DNA of 64,000 nucleotides from Ahaetulla prasina (lineage: Eukaryota > Chordata > Lepidosauria > Squamata > Colubridae). The notes under the pieces were generated by a model. That model saw only the letters and a list, made by a program, of their open reading frames with translations, made no database searches and was not told the origin of the DNA. The translations under genes were made by a program, and so were the position numbers. This document shows, in pieces, positions 11,402-22,839 of this stretch. The stretch is from the NCBI RefSeq assembly GCF_028640845.1, contig NC_080541.1, positions 158,666,502 to 158,730,501 on the forward strand, in the 5' to 3' direction. Position 1 is the first letter of the stretch; each line of letters starts with the position of its first letter.

Positions 11402-12538
11402 CATGTTCGCAAGTTCCACAAGGTTTGGTTGATATAAACATTCACATCTAATGAATTTGTAAAGTTTACTGATTAATTCTCTAGAGAAGCGCCTGCCATA
11501 CAGAACTCTGCCCTTACCAGTTAACAAAATAATGCTTCTTCCTTTCCACACAGAGACTGAGACAGGCAACAGCACAATAAAACATAAAAAACTGAGCCTA
11601 ATTTTCATAGCTGCTTCCCTTCCTCTTTTACATAGTAGAATTTAGTTGAGCTTCTGTTGGATCAAAATATGAGAGGTAGAGGATGGGAGTATTTTCCATT
11701 TGCCCTGGAATGGATGGATTATTGATTAATTGATTGATTGATTGATTGATTGATATGTTTCCTGTCTTTAGTACTTTTACAATAAAGTCAAGGTAGTAAA
11801 CCAACCTAATACTCTTTCTCTTATTTTTCTGTGAGATGGGCTGAGAGACAGCGTCACTCCCAAGGTCATCCAGCTGGCTTTCATGGCTAATTTTATTTAT
11901 TTATTTATAGAATAAATTGATCTAGCTTAGGTTTTAAATGCTGTTCTGTCTTCTACATTGTGTTTTTATTGCATATTATATTGCTCTTTGTTATGTTTTT
12001 TCAGATTTTTTTTTTAAAAAACACTTACTGTATATCCATTGCACAATTGCAGTAAACCATAGTTTAGTTAATTTAGTAGCTTAATACCGATTTTTTTCTA
12101 TTTCCTATTTGCATTTTTAACATTTTCTTTTATCTTTGCAAGTCATCCAAGAGTGAGTAGCGTATCAATGGGTAGTCGTCTATATTTAATATATTAAATG
12201 AAGTCCAAATCTACTTTAGGTACGATCAAGTCTCTGTCCAGCACTATGCTCATTATAGTATTGGGAAGTATGATCTTACTCATTTTGTATATTTTTAAAG
12301 ACTGTAGAGTGATACCAATATCACTCCTTTGGTGCTCTCACACATTAATCAGTTGGCGTTGACAGTATGGCTTTAGTTTCTCTTCAGAGCATATAAACAT
12401 TTTGCTTTTTATATGGCTGTGTTGATAATATAGACATTTAATGAAGAAAAAACTATTATTAAAAAGATTTAAAAAATGGCATCAATTAAGAACTCTATAA
12501 TTACATACTTTCTTTAATAGGGCATGCACTTGGTTGAA
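11402..12538. other. Unassigned sequence with (TGAT)n at 11721-11754
   Basis: Contains one short TGAT microsatellite and otherwise AT-rich sequence with no recognisable gene or repeat. Confidence 0.4.
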
Positions 12539-12551
12539 GACATAGCCTATG

Positions 12552-12890
12552 GATTGTGTTTGCTAAAAATTGGAAAAATGAGAAGTTACCTTCGCAAGAT
12601 GAAATAATTAGAAAAATGATGGAATGTGCAGAGATGAGTAAGTTAACATTTGAAATCAGAGAGCAAGAAGATAAGCAATACTATAAAATATGGGATTTGT
12701 TTTATAAGTGGTTAGATGGAAAGATATGTTAGAAAAGATAAATATAAGATATATGTATGAAAGAGATGTTTATTCTGTGAATGCACATATGTTAACATAT
12801 GTTAACACCCATGCAGCACGTTGCAATGAAATTGATTTGATGAGTTTTCTTTTTTATGTTTAAAATAAATAAATAAAATACAAAAAAAAC
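12552..12890 (+). mobile_element. L1 LINE, 5'-truncated 3' end
   Basis: Encodes the end of an L1 ORF2 protein: a stretch reading NWKNEKLPSQDEIIRKMM and then KLTFEIREQEDKQYYKIW. A stop, a short 3' UTR, AATAAA-like words and an A-rich tail follow. It is flanked by 13-base duplications differing at one base (12539-12551 gacatagcctatg and 12891-12903 gacatagtctatg). This is a standard truncated L1 insertion. Confidence 0.85.
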
Positions 12891-12903
12891 GACATAGTCT
12901 ATG

Positions 12904-14255
12904 AATCTTGAAGAACTAAAAAAAAAATGTCCCTAGAACCCTATTTTTATGCTGCAAAACATGAGTTCTGAACAGGAATAAATTGGTTAGTGGTGTTGAC
13001 CAATATTGGGCAAACATGGATTATTACTGATTTTATTTCTAAACAGGATTTTGAACATCTCTAACTTAATTATTTATCTCAAGGCTTATATACATTAACT
13101 TTACTTAAATAGCTAAATATTACCCAAGAATGAGGGGGGAAATCAAATGGACTATCCCTATTATCTGTAGCAGTCATTTATAATAATATATCCAAAATCA
13201 TGGCTATAATAAAAAGAAAAGGCTGCCAAAGAGGTTCTTCTTGTGGATAATAGTTTAAAATTATGAAGATGGTTAAAGTACGATGAGATACATAAATAAA
13301 GAACATTTTTTAAAAAAAATCCAACCTATTTCCAATGCTTATTGGGAGATAAAGCCAGGACAACAAGAATATTCTTAATTCATCTTAATTCTAAAGATGA
13401 AAAGGAGATCCTGTAGAAAACAGAATGAATTAAAAACTATTTATTTATTTACTTTAATAATTTAAAATGAGCAATATATATTACTCTACATTATGCCTAT
13501 ACAGTATTAGATGTAAACAAATGTCAGTGCCAAAACAGATTTAGAGGAAATCTCTAATTTGAAATACTTACAGTACTTATGTGAATATTTATAAAAAAGA
13601 ACTGAAATGAGAATAGTTGGCTTAGCTTTTAGATAATTTAATACCAAAGTGCGCTGAAATAATTTAAAGAGGATGATTTAAGATAAAGAAAATTAGTGCA
13701 AATCCACTTATGAGTCCAGTGCAATAAAGTCAGTTGTGATCCCAAACTATCATTTCAAACCTGATTCTACTTTGGAATGTTTTTCAACGTTTTATTCTGT
13801 TACGGATTTTCAGTCTTTCTTTCATGCGATCTTTAGACATAAAGACTGTCAGCATTCCAGAAAACCCCTTCCTGAGAAAAGACTTTGAAGCAAACATCTT
13901 TCAAAGTTCTTTTACTAGCATAGGTAAACTGGCACCATTGGAAAAATCTGAATCTGGGGATCCAGGTTTGTCCTCAGTAAGACAAACTCCAAAATCCCCA
14001 CCCTCTTGACCCCTCTGCCGATCACATGCTCCAATCTCCAACCGTCCTATCATGATACATCACTTTGGCCACTCCTTCTCCAGATGTAGGCTCGGCCTTG
14101 ACCTTGACCGGCAGGAAGAATGTTATTATGTCTAATAGCCCCTTCTACCAAACCTCCTCCCTCCTATTTCCCCACACATTGGAAAGTGGCAGCGCCGAAG
14201 CCTTCGGCCTAGTATGGTTTCCAAAGCTGACAAAGACACACCTAAAGGGACAAAC
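12904..14255. other. Unassigned sequence
   Basis: AT-rich to about 13820, then a more balanced segment (13820-14255) with short open frames lacking known motifs. No recognised repeat. Confidence 0.35.
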
Positions 14256-14472
14256 CAGTAGTGGTTTTCACTTACCTTCGCTACCGGTTCAGAACTGTGA
14301 GTGTGCGTGCATGTGCTTGCTTTGCTTGCGTGTGGAACTTCTGTGCATGGGCAGAACCTTCTGTGCATGCGCAGAACATCCAAGATGACGTCCAGGCAGG
14401 TGGGTGGAGCCTCCCACCACCGACACTACCAGTTTGCCTGAACCAGGGTGAACTAGTAGAAACCCACCAGTG
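14256..14472. mobile_element. hAT-type MITE
   Basis: Termini are CAGTAGTGGTTTTCACTTAC and GTAGAAACCCACCAGTG. Flanks are ggacaaac (14248-14255) and ggacaaat (14473-14480), matching at 7 of 8 positions. It has the ccggttc/gaaccagg motifs seen in the other elements of this family (29627-29890 and 40775-40991). No coding capacity. Confidence 0.8.
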
Positions 14473-15053
14473 GGACAAATGCAGAACAAGAAAGAATGAA
14501 TGGAAAGTAATCAAGGAGAGGACCAATGCAGAAATAAGGAGAAATTTCCTGATAGTTAGAACAATTATTCAGTGGAACGGCTGGCCTCCAGAAGTTGTGT
14601 GTACTCCAACACTGGAGGTTTTCAAGAAGAGATTGGACAACCGATCTCTTGTCTGAAATGTTATAGGGCAGTGATGGTGAACCCTTTCGGCACCGAGTGC
14701 CCAAACCGGAACATGCACGCTCGGATGCTCATGCGTGCATTGGAGCTCCATAAACCTGAAGACCAACTGGCCGGTGTGTGCATGTATGCACGGCAGCCAG
14801 TTGGGCTTTGCATGTGCCATAAACCCAAAGACCAGGTGGCCGGCACGTGCATGCGCACCGGCCAGTTGGTCTTTGGGTTTACAAAACCAGAATAGCAACT
14901 GGCAATGGCATACATGCCCACAGAGAGGGCTCTGCATGCCACCTGTGGAATGCATGCCATAGGTTCGACATCACGGGTATAGGGTTTCCTGTTTGAGTAG
15001 GAGGTTGGACTTGAAGACCTCCAAGACCCTTCCAAGTCTATTATTCTATTATT
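14473..15053 (+). mobile_element. CR1 LINE 3' end, split by a hAT element
   Basis: Has the typical CR1 closing sequence: gagaaatttcctgatagtta, then cagtggaacggctggcctcc, caacactggaggttttcaag, and after the interruption aggaggttggacttgaagac with an ending in attctattattc. The 14669-14976 element is inserted in it. The coding part of CR1 is nearly all missing. Confidence 0.85.
14669..14976. mobile_element. hAT-type MITE inserted in CR1
   Basis: Termini are CAGTGATGGTGAACCCTTTC and AGGTTCGACATCACGG. Flanks are ttataggg (14661-14668) and gtataggg (14977-14984), matching at 7 of 8 positions. The interior repeats ggccggcacgtgcatg-like blocks, giving spurious cysteine-rich open frames. It belongs with 11101-11393 and 63345-63809. 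Confidence 0.83.
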
Positions 15054-15189
15054 CATAGTCCATTATGAACAATGAATGGCTATCTTTTCTCTAGATTTCA
15101 AAAGCCAGACAAAATATTACAGAGTACATAATTATCTTTATCTATAAATATACAATTGTTTCAATAGCACTGTATGTGTTGTGGTTCAG

Positions 15190-15840
15190 TTCAAAAACCA
15201 CAAATTCAATTCCCCAGCCATTCCAGAATTTCTTTGCAAACATATGATCAACCAGGACTGAATTACTATTGGAATATTCACAAAACGCTGTGAATGCCAA
15301 TAGTGTTCAAGTGTTGCTCCATAATTTGTTTTAAGATTGCACCCAAGGCTCCTATTTCTATTAGTGCTATCTTTGCTTTCTTTTTTCACAGTCATTCTAC
15401 TTTCTCTCTTTTAGGTCTCTGATTTTCTCCATTTCTTCTTCTTCTATTCTGCTGTCTCCAGGCACTGCAATCTATATTCTCAAAACTTTTTTGCCTTTCT
15501 TATGTGAAGTCTGAGGTGTTGGGGGAGGATATTCTGTTTGAATGTTAAAGTCCAAAGCATTTTAGCATTTTCATTTTCTATTACTTTCTCTATGGACCTC
15601 TCAGTTCTTTCTTGCAAGAAAGTGGTATTCCTTGCAGAAATTCCAATGCACCATTGTTGCTACTTTAGCATGCAGTTGTTTATAGTCAGTTTATGTGATC
15701 TCCTTCCAAGAGTTAACTACTTGGATCTACTGTTCCTTCCACCTCTTTGCAGAGATGCCATTTGCTGGCTGTTGCTCTCTTCTCAATTCTGGCTTTATAT
15801 GCATTTATTCGTAAGGCTGCATACATTATTATTATTATTA
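15190..15840 (-). mobile_element. R4/Dong-type LINE C-terminal remnant
   Basis: On the minus strand, broken frames give in order AYKARIEKRATASKWHLCKE (near 15815-15755, a degraded zinc-knuckle region), HWNFCKEY, NIQTE, IAVPGDSRIEEEEMEKI (near 15475-15420) and IEIGALGAILKQIM (near 15345-15300). This order matches the region after the RT in R4/Dong-type LINEs, which use a restriction-enzyme-like endonuclease there. Many stops and shifts show it is old. The RT itself is absent. Confidence 0.65.
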
Positions 15841-16162
15841 TCATTCTTATGGAACAAGTATTTGTACTGAAAGGAAAATTTAGACTGTTACAGATGGTGG
15901 ATTTTCCTCTTTACAATATGACAAATGAGATTTAAAACTATCAGGGATAAATTGGTTTTTTTTCCTGCCACACATTTAGATTATTATTTTTCATTTGAAA
16001 ACATATCAATCTCATCTCCAAACAGCTTGTTGTAATGGGTTTTCCTGATAGATGTGCGTGCATGGATATGAGAGAGAGATTAAACACCAAATTGGTTACA
16101 AATTGTATAACTGCAGACTGCGATAAGAAGAACTAAAGGCTGAGACATCACCACCACCATCA

Positions 16163-16164
<2 letters not shown>
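15841..16164. other. Unassigned sequence
   Basis: Nothing recognised. A short ATT run lies at the left edge. Confidence 0.4.
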
Positions 16165-16198
<34 letters not shown>

Positions 16199-16212
16199 TC
16201 TCTCTCTCTCTC
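16165..16212. repeat. (TC)n microsatellite
   Basis: Dinucleotide run with one CC interruption. A second, shorter TC-rich patch follows to about 16256. Confidence 0.95.
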
Positions 16213-16973
16213 CCACCATGCGCCATCTCTCTCTCTCTGTCCCTGTCTCTCTCTTCAACCCGTTCCTGCACTACTACAAACTGCAGTTTTACAAGCACTT
16301 GCACTTTCAGTTCTACTGCAATTGCACATCTGCACTTTTCATACTTGAGACTCTTACTGTTGTAAAGATACAAGTCTGGCATTGTGTGCCTATTGTGGGA
16401 GCAGCTGTATTATTGCATTACACAACGCTGAAAAGAGGGTGACTACGGTAAGGAGATAAAGTATTGCAAGCTGGAGAGTGAGTATGCTAATGCTTCTGTT
16501 AAACATTTCAGCATGCCCAATATGAACTTGATTTTTTGAAATGGCTAAGTTTCTGGCCTGTACATTTAAGAAATGTGCTGTGATTTCTCTCTAGCCAATT
16601 TCTTCCTGCCTTCTTTCCCTTTGCTCATTTCTTTCTTAACTAGAAAGAAAATCTTTCTCACACTCTCCCCAAATTACTTTAACATTGTCTTGGCCTTCAG
16701 CATCTCTACCTGCAAATGCTGCTTCGTGATACAGCAAGGTAAAGGGTGGGGGAAGCATCGTGGGAGGTAGCTACATATAGAAAGTTAGATGTGGATAGAA
16801 AGTCTGAATTAGCAAAGGAGGCTGGGTTTCTAAGGGGATCTAAACTGAGCACAAAAATAATGGAGGGCTGTCATTTGTGGAATGATCCTGTGTGAGAGCA
16901 AGAAAAATGGATGGATGAGATCTAACTGGTTTATTTTTTAAATTAGTTCTCATTTATATTCAGATAAGACAAA
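16213..16973. other. Unassigned sequence
   Basis: No recognised gene or repeat. Short open frames only. Confidence 0.4.
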
Positions 16974-17833
16974 ATGAGAGCCAGTTTGATATAATGGTTA
17001 AAGGCATCAGGCTAGAAACAGGGAGACAATGAGTGTTCTGAGCTAGGCTTCCTAAGACAGTAAAAAGCACACATTTAGTCCCAAAAACTTCTTTTTATTT
17101 CAACGGCTGTGAATTCTGTTTATTCATATCCCATGATGAGTCCCAAATAGTTTGTAAAGAGTCCAACAGAAGTCTGTCACAGTCCTTTGGGATAAGGCCG
17201 ATAAGCACCCATCTTTATCTCCCTTGACAAGTTGCCAGAGACCTAATTGGCAATTAGCTTTGCAAGGCCACACAGAGCACAGTCAAAACAGAGCTTTAAA
17301 ATTTAAGCCGACCAGAATGAACAAAGTTGCTTCTTGCAAAGGCTCATGTGCCTTTGCTCCTCCTTTATGTCTTATGAGAGGGGCCAATCATCTCCCAGCC
17401 CTAATCCTGAGTTGTCCCTTTTGTCTTAACTTTTGTTCTTGCCTTCTGGCAGCTCTGCTCCTCCTGTTCCTCTGCCTTTCTGATGTCTGACTCTGGAGGC
17501 TCCGGAGGCACCACATAACTCCCAGATGGCCCCCTCTCTGCCACCAATGCAAAGCCTCATCCGAGCCTTCCCCATACTCCAGGACTGGCCCATATTTCTT
17601 CCCAACCTCCTCACTGTCCGACTCTGCTGCCAGCTCCGCAGGCCACTGGCAGGCCATAACAATGAGTTCTACTTCCACCTTAGGCACAAAGACAGTAGGT
17701 GACCTTGGGCCAGCCACTTTTTCTCAGCTTTAGGAAGGAGCCAATGGCAAACCACTTCTGAAAAGCTTTGCCAAGAAAATTGCAAGGGTTTGCCCAGGCA
17801 GTCTTCAAGAACTGGATTCCCTTTGAATGGAAA
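16974..17833 (+). mobile_element. Sauria-type SINE split by a solo LTR
   Basis: The left part (16974-17033) is the tRNA-derived head: gagagccagtttgatataat, ggttaaaggcatcaggctag. After the LTR, the right part (17662-17833) continues with gagttctacttccacctt, gtgaccttgggccagccac, and a tail tttgcccaggcagtcttcaa. That tail resembles the BovB-derived tail of Sauria SINEs. The two halves join smoothly if the LTR and one copy of its duplication are removed. Confidence 0.82.
17034..17661 (-). mobile_element. Solo LTR with perfect 5-bp target duplication
   Basis: A 628-bp segment with TG...CA ends (plus strand TGTTCTGAGC ... GGCCATAACA), flanked by identical atgag at 17029-17033 and 17662-17666. On the minus strand it begins TGTTATGGCC, and near its end it has an AATAAA word, as expected for an LTR. 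No internal coding region or second LTR is present, so it is what remains after recombination between two LTRs. A Gypsy-like origin is plausible from the 5-bp duplication but is not shown. Open frames here are not genes. Confidence 0.85.
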
Positions 17834-18290
17834 AAGAAAACTACAAAATAAGATATTTAATTTTTTAAAAAACAAAACACAAATTTCAAGAAACGTCTTC
17901 ATTTCCCCCCCCCCAAAAAAATAACAACAAACAACGACCTTCAGCAAGGAAGATGACTGGCTCCTTTATGTCTTACAAGTCACCGTTAAATGTAAAGAGC
18001 TCATCAATCTTTTTTTAATAATCGTAATACGTTCACTTCAGAGAGAAAGATCTGGGACAGCCTAAACACAAGCATTTTTGTTTTGTTTTGAAACTAACTA
18101 AGGCCCACAAAAACAAAACTTGACCATATGCTTCAGAATTCTATTTGCAATGGGCAATTTCTTATCATTTCTGGAGGTGGGTAATCTGGATAATAAAGGT
18201 TTTATCTCTTTTCTAATCTCAGGAGCTTAACATATAGCAATAGATAACTTTCTGTTCAGACATTTAGCAGGATCAGGCCTGATTAGGACT
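17834..18290. other. Unassigned sequence
   Basis: AT-rich, with a short C run near 17906. No recognised gene or repeat. Confidence 0.4.
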
Positions 18291-18299
18291 TAGATAGAA

Positions 18300-19859
18300 C
18301 CTTCTGCGCATGTCCAAGATGGCGCCGCCCTGCTGATCGGGGGCGCGGCGACGGCCTTTCCGGGCTCTTTTTGGGTCTGGGGGGGCCTTAATACCATCAT
18401 AGGCCCCCCGCCCTGATGGAGGAAGATCCAGCCACCCGAAAACAGGGTGGCTGGGCGCTGTGCAACTCCGAGGGGCGTTGGGAGGAGCCCCGGAGTCACG
18501 GCGGAGTCACGGCGCCTTGGAGGTAATCCTGGCGGCCTGGCGGCCTGCCGAGCCGCCGCCAGCCTTTTTCGGTGGTCTGGCGGCGGCGGCAGCGGCGGTG
18601 GCGGCGGCGGGGGGTGGGGGGGCGTTGGCAGCGCCCCCTGGACTCCTGCCGGGAAGACTTGGCCAGTTTCAAAGATGGGTTTGGAGCTTGGAGTTTGGGC
18701 GTCTCCGGTGGCGATGGGAGGAGCCCCGGAGGGGCTGCGCCCCAACGAAGATCTGGAGGGCCGCCCGGGCTCCATCGGCCTCTTTGAACTTGCGGGGGCG
18801 AGGGCGGCGGCCTGGCCCTTCCCTCTCTGTCGGGCGTTGGCGCCGGTGAGCCCTGGGTCTGCTGGCGGGTTGGGCGACTGGTGTCCCCTCTCAACTGGGG
18901 GAACTCCAGTGGCCTGCTCGCGGTGGCGACGGGGCGTTCCCGGTGGCGATGGCCTGGCGGAGGCGATAGGCGGCGGCGGCCTGCCCCGGTGTTTTGAAGT
19001 GGCGGATGGCCCGATAGGCCCAGGGTGGCTGTGACCTTGCCCTAGTGGCGCGGATATTTGGCAGCGCCGGAGGAAGGCCCGCGGGCCCAGCGGACACCCC
19101 TCCACTATTTACCATCTTTATAACATCTCTACCATCGTTCCTCTCCCCTTCTTCCTTAGCCCACCCCAGGTCGTTTGTCTGGGGTGGTGAACTGACTGAG
19201 TCAGCGGTTTATCATCTACCGCACATGGATTACCTCGAACTGTTTCCCATCAGGACAGACTGGTCATGGTCACTTTACCATCTGTTCTGACCTTTGCTGC
19301 CAACTTGACCAGCCCAGGATGGCCTTGGCCGGACCGTCTCAGTGATGCGAACATTTACCGCGGCTGACCTACTTGCCCTGCGAGATGCCCCTCTCTCGCG
19401 GGTTTGGCCCTCCAGATTATCGAGGGCCCACCTTGAGGACGGGCTTTGGAGTCCCGAGAGGTGGCATGCGAAAAATAGGAGGCTTAGGGGTTTTTTAATT
19501 GGCTGTTTTAATAGACTTTTTAAGGGGAGTTTTAAAGGGGATTTTAAGGGGGGGGGAGGGAAACCGACGGGCTTGGGTTGGGGGGTGGGAGGGAATGGGT
19601 GGGTGTTGGGGGAAACCCGTCGGGGGGGAGTCCAGTTCCTGCGCATGCTCGTGGCGGGGGGTTGGTGGGTCCGAGGGTCATGGGGGGAGTCGGTGTTCCA
19701 TTGGTTGAGGGTGGTGCTATTTCCACGGTAAGGGGGAGGGGCAGATATGGCGGAAGTGGGGGCTCATATTGTGTTAGGGGGGTGCGCGCTCGATGTTTGC
19801 AGGCGGTTGCGCGCCCCGAGCCCCCAAACTTCTCCCGTTCCCCGGATGGTCAGGATCCT
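18300..19859 (+). promoter_or_regulatory. CpG-rich 5' region of the L2 LINE
   Basis: Very GC- and CpG-rich compared with the AT-rich surroundings. It has a GGC-rich stretch near 18580-18630 and runs of G from about 19545 to 19630 that could form G-quadruplexes. As the 5' end of an apparently full-length LINE, it is the expected place for an internal promoter. The overlapping open frames of up to 271 codons on both strands have glycine-, proline- and arginine-rich compositions dictated by the GC bias. They are not supported as genes. Confidence 0.6.
18314..18327 (+). promoter_or_regulatory. YY1-like motif at the L2 5' end
   Basis: CCAAGATGGCGCCG lies 14 bases from the inferred 5' end. AAGATGGCGGC is the general YY1 consensus, and a CAAGATGGC site near the 5' end sets the start position in human L1. 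Similar use here is an inference. Confidence 0.45.
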
Positions 19860-22664
19860 CAGGGCCCTGGCCTTCGGCTGATGTTATGCAACGCACGGTC
19901 CGTGGCCAATAAGGCCCCCCTAATTCACGATCTTATTCAGGGGGGTGCCGCGGACCTTATGGGCGCATGGAGCCCTGGTGGGCCCAGAGGGGGGCGCCCC
20001 CCTTGTCCAGATGTGCCCACCGGGTTCCCGAGCATTCCACCAGCCGAGGGGCCAGGGTAGGGGTGGTGGGGTGGCGGTTGTGATTAGAGAGAGTCTAGAG
20101 CCGAGGGAGACCACTGTACCTCAGATTGCCGGGTGCGAATCCCTCTTTGTGAGATGGGGTCATAGATGTCAGATGGGCTTGCTGGTCGCGTACCTGGCTC
20201 CTTGCTACGTGACAGCTGCCCTGCCCGAGCTCCTGGGGGTGCTTGCTGGGTGGCAGTTGAGACCCCCAGACTTTTAGTCATGGGGGATTTTAACTTGCCA
20301 TCTTCCGGCTCGTCATCGACAGTTGCTCGGGAGTTCATGGCTTCCATGACGGCCTTGGACCTGACTCAAGTAGTTGATGGCTCTACTCACATTGGGGGTG
20401 GCACTCTGGATCTGATTTTTATCTCTGGTCAGTGGTTGAGAGATCTGGATTTGAAGGAATTAGCTATTGAACCTTTGTCATGGTCAGATCACTCTCTTCT
20501 TCGCCTGGACTTTCTGACCGCCATTCAACACCGCAGGGAGATGGAGCCATTACGTTGGTTCCGTCCCAGGCGCCTGATGGACCCGGAGAGGTTCCGGACG
20601 GAGCTTGGGCCACTTCCTGAGGGTCTGGCCCACGACACGGCTGAGGAACTGGTTGCGGCCTGGGAACGGGCCGCGGCAGGGGCCTTAGATTGTGTCGTGC
20701 CTTTGCGGCCTCTGACCCGGCGCAGGTCCCAAACGGCTCCTTGGTTCTCCGAGGAGCTGAGGGGGATGAAGCGCCAGAGAAGACGCCTGGAGAGTTCTTG
20801 GAGGTCTAGCTGCCCGAGGCTGATCGGACACTAGTGAAGTCCTATACTAGGACTTACCTAGTGGCATTGAGGATGCGAGGCGTTGCTACGCCTCCTCCTC
20901 ATTGCGCCGGCAGATAACCGCCCAGCCGCCCTGTTTGGGTGACTCGTTCCTCCTTCACCAGGGGAGCAGGATGACCCGTTGCAGGACGTGCTGAGGAGTT
21001 TAACGTTATCTATACGATAAAATCGCTCAGCTCGGGACGGTCTGGACCAAAATTGCAGTGACTCAGGGAGGCATCCGAGGGTGGTCTTGGTGATATTTTA
21101 TGGGATGAGTTTGACCCTGTGGCTCCGAGGACATGGACAGGTTGTTGGGTAGGTTGAATGCCACCACATGTTTACTGGACCCGTGCCTCCTGGTTGGTGC
21201 TGGCCACCCAGGAGGTGACACGAGGCTGGCTCCAGGCAATTACGAGTGCTTCCTTGGTGGAGGAGTCTTCCGCCGCCTTGAAAGAGGCGGTGGTGAGACC
21301 CTCCTCAAGAAGCCTGCCTTGACCCGGCTGTTTTAAGTAACTATCGTCTGTTCCAACCTTCGCCACGGCGAAGGTTGTAGAGAGTATGGTGGCATATCAG
21401 TTTCCTTACACCTGGATGAAACTGTCTATCTAGACCTGCTCCAGTCCGGTTTCCGCCCGGTTACAGCACTGAGACGGCTTTGGTCGCCGTTGGTGGATGA
21501 TCTCTGGAGGGCCAGGGATAGGGGTTGTTCCTCTGCCCTGGTCCTATTAGACCTCTCAGCGGCTTTTAATACCATCGACCATGGTATCCTGCTGCGCCGG
21601 TTGGGGGGATTGGGAGTGGAGGCACCGTTTATCGGTGGTTCTCCTCCTATCTCTCCGATCGGTCGCAGACGGTGTTGACAGGGGGCAGAGGTCGGCCCGA
21701 GGCACCTCACTTGTGGGTGCCGCAAGGGTCGATTCTCTCGCCCCTCTTGTTCAACATCTATATGAAGCCGCTGGGTGAGATCATCAGTGGCTTCGGTGTG
21801 AGGTACCAGCTGTACGCTGATGACACCCAGCTGTACTTTTCCACACCGGGCCACCCCAATGAAGCTATCGAAGTGCTGTCCCGGTGTCTGGAAGCCGTAC
21901 GGGTCTGGATGGGGAGAAACAGGCTCAGGCTCAATCCCTCCAAGACAGAGTGGCTGTGGATGCCGGCATCCCGGTACAGTCAGCTGCAGCCGCGGCTGGC
22001 TGTTGGGGGGGAGGCATTGGCCCCAATGGAGAGGGTGCGCAACTTGGGCGTCCTCCTGGATGAACGGCTGTCCTTTGAAGATCATTTGGCGGCCGTCTCC
22101 AGGAGAGCTTTTTACCAGGTTCGCCTGGTGCGCCAGTTGCGCCCCTTTCTAGATCGGGATGCCCTATGCACGGTCACTCACGCCCTCGTGACGTATCGCC
22201 TAGATTACTGCAATGCTCTCTACATGGGGCTCCCCTTGAAGGGCATCCGGAGACTGCAGTTAGTCCAGAATGCGGCTGCGCGGGTGATAGAAGGAGCCCC
22301 TCGTGGCTCCCGGGTGACACCTATCCTGCGCAGACTGCACTGGCTACCTGTGGCCTTCCGGGTGCGCTTCAAGGTGTTGGTGATCACCTTTAAAGCGCTC
22401 CATGGCATAGGGCCGGGCTATTTACAGGACCGCCTTCTGCTACCGAATACCTCTCACCGACCCGTGCGCTCTCAGAGAGAGGGACTCCTCAGGGTGCCGT
22501 CAGCTAGGCAGTGTCGTCTGGCGACACCCAGGGGAAGGGCCTTCTCTGCGGGGGCTCCCGCCCTCTGGAACGAGCTCCCCCCAGGACTTCGCCAACTCTC
22601 GGACCTTAGAACCTTCCGTCGTGAACTTAAAACACACTTATTCAGGTGCGCAGGACTGGATTAG
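19860..22664 (+). pseudogene. L2 ORF2-like protein (AP endonuclease + reverse transcriptase), disrupted
   Basis: The element's replication protein, which would nick the target and reverse-transcribe the RNA in the nucleus. Endonuclease motifs appear as NARSVANK (near 19890), GGGVAVVIRE (near 20065), GDFNLPSS (near 20285), GGGTLDLIF (near 20395) and LSWSDHSLL (near 20478). The reverse transcriptase follows as LVLLDLSAAFNTIDH (near 21540), PQGSILSPLLFNIYM (near 21720) and the catalytic YADD (21813-21824). An L2-type C-terminus runs to the stop at 22662-22664. The longest intact part is 330 codons (21672-22664). At least four frame changes separate the pieces. The fingers region between about 20835 and 21480 is badly damaged, so no functional protein is expected. 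Confidence 0.88.
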
Positions 22665-22810
22665 ATTTTTAGCTTTTAAATTTTAAATTTTAAATTTTAT
22701 ACTGATTTTAATTGGTTTTATTATTTTTAGTTCAATTGGCCGGCTAAATATTTCATTTTAAAATTATTTTAAATTCATTGTCTATCTATGTATTTTAATA
22801 TGGCTGTACA

Positions 22811-22839
22811 CCGCCCTGAGTCCTTCGGGAGAAGGGCGG
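22811..22839 (+). other. L2 3' stem-loop (likely RT recognition signal)
   Basis: The outer arms CCGCCCT and AGGGCGG pair over 7 bases. Inside is TCC-TTCG-GGA, a short stem capped by a UUCG tetraloop in RNA. The same element occurs at 26447-26475, 28200-28228 and 45910-45938, and in shortened form in the SINE tail at 11036-11062. Confidence 0.8.

Noticed and set aside
16080..16382. 100-codon minus-strand frame with RERERER run
   Set aside because: The arginine-glutamate run is the TC microsatellite read on the other strand.
18290..19105. 271-codon minus-strand open frame and several overlapping plus-strand frames
   Set aside because: All lie in the CpG-rich 5' region of the L2 element. They overlap on both strands, have glycine-, proline- and arginine-rich composition set by GC bias, and show no domain.
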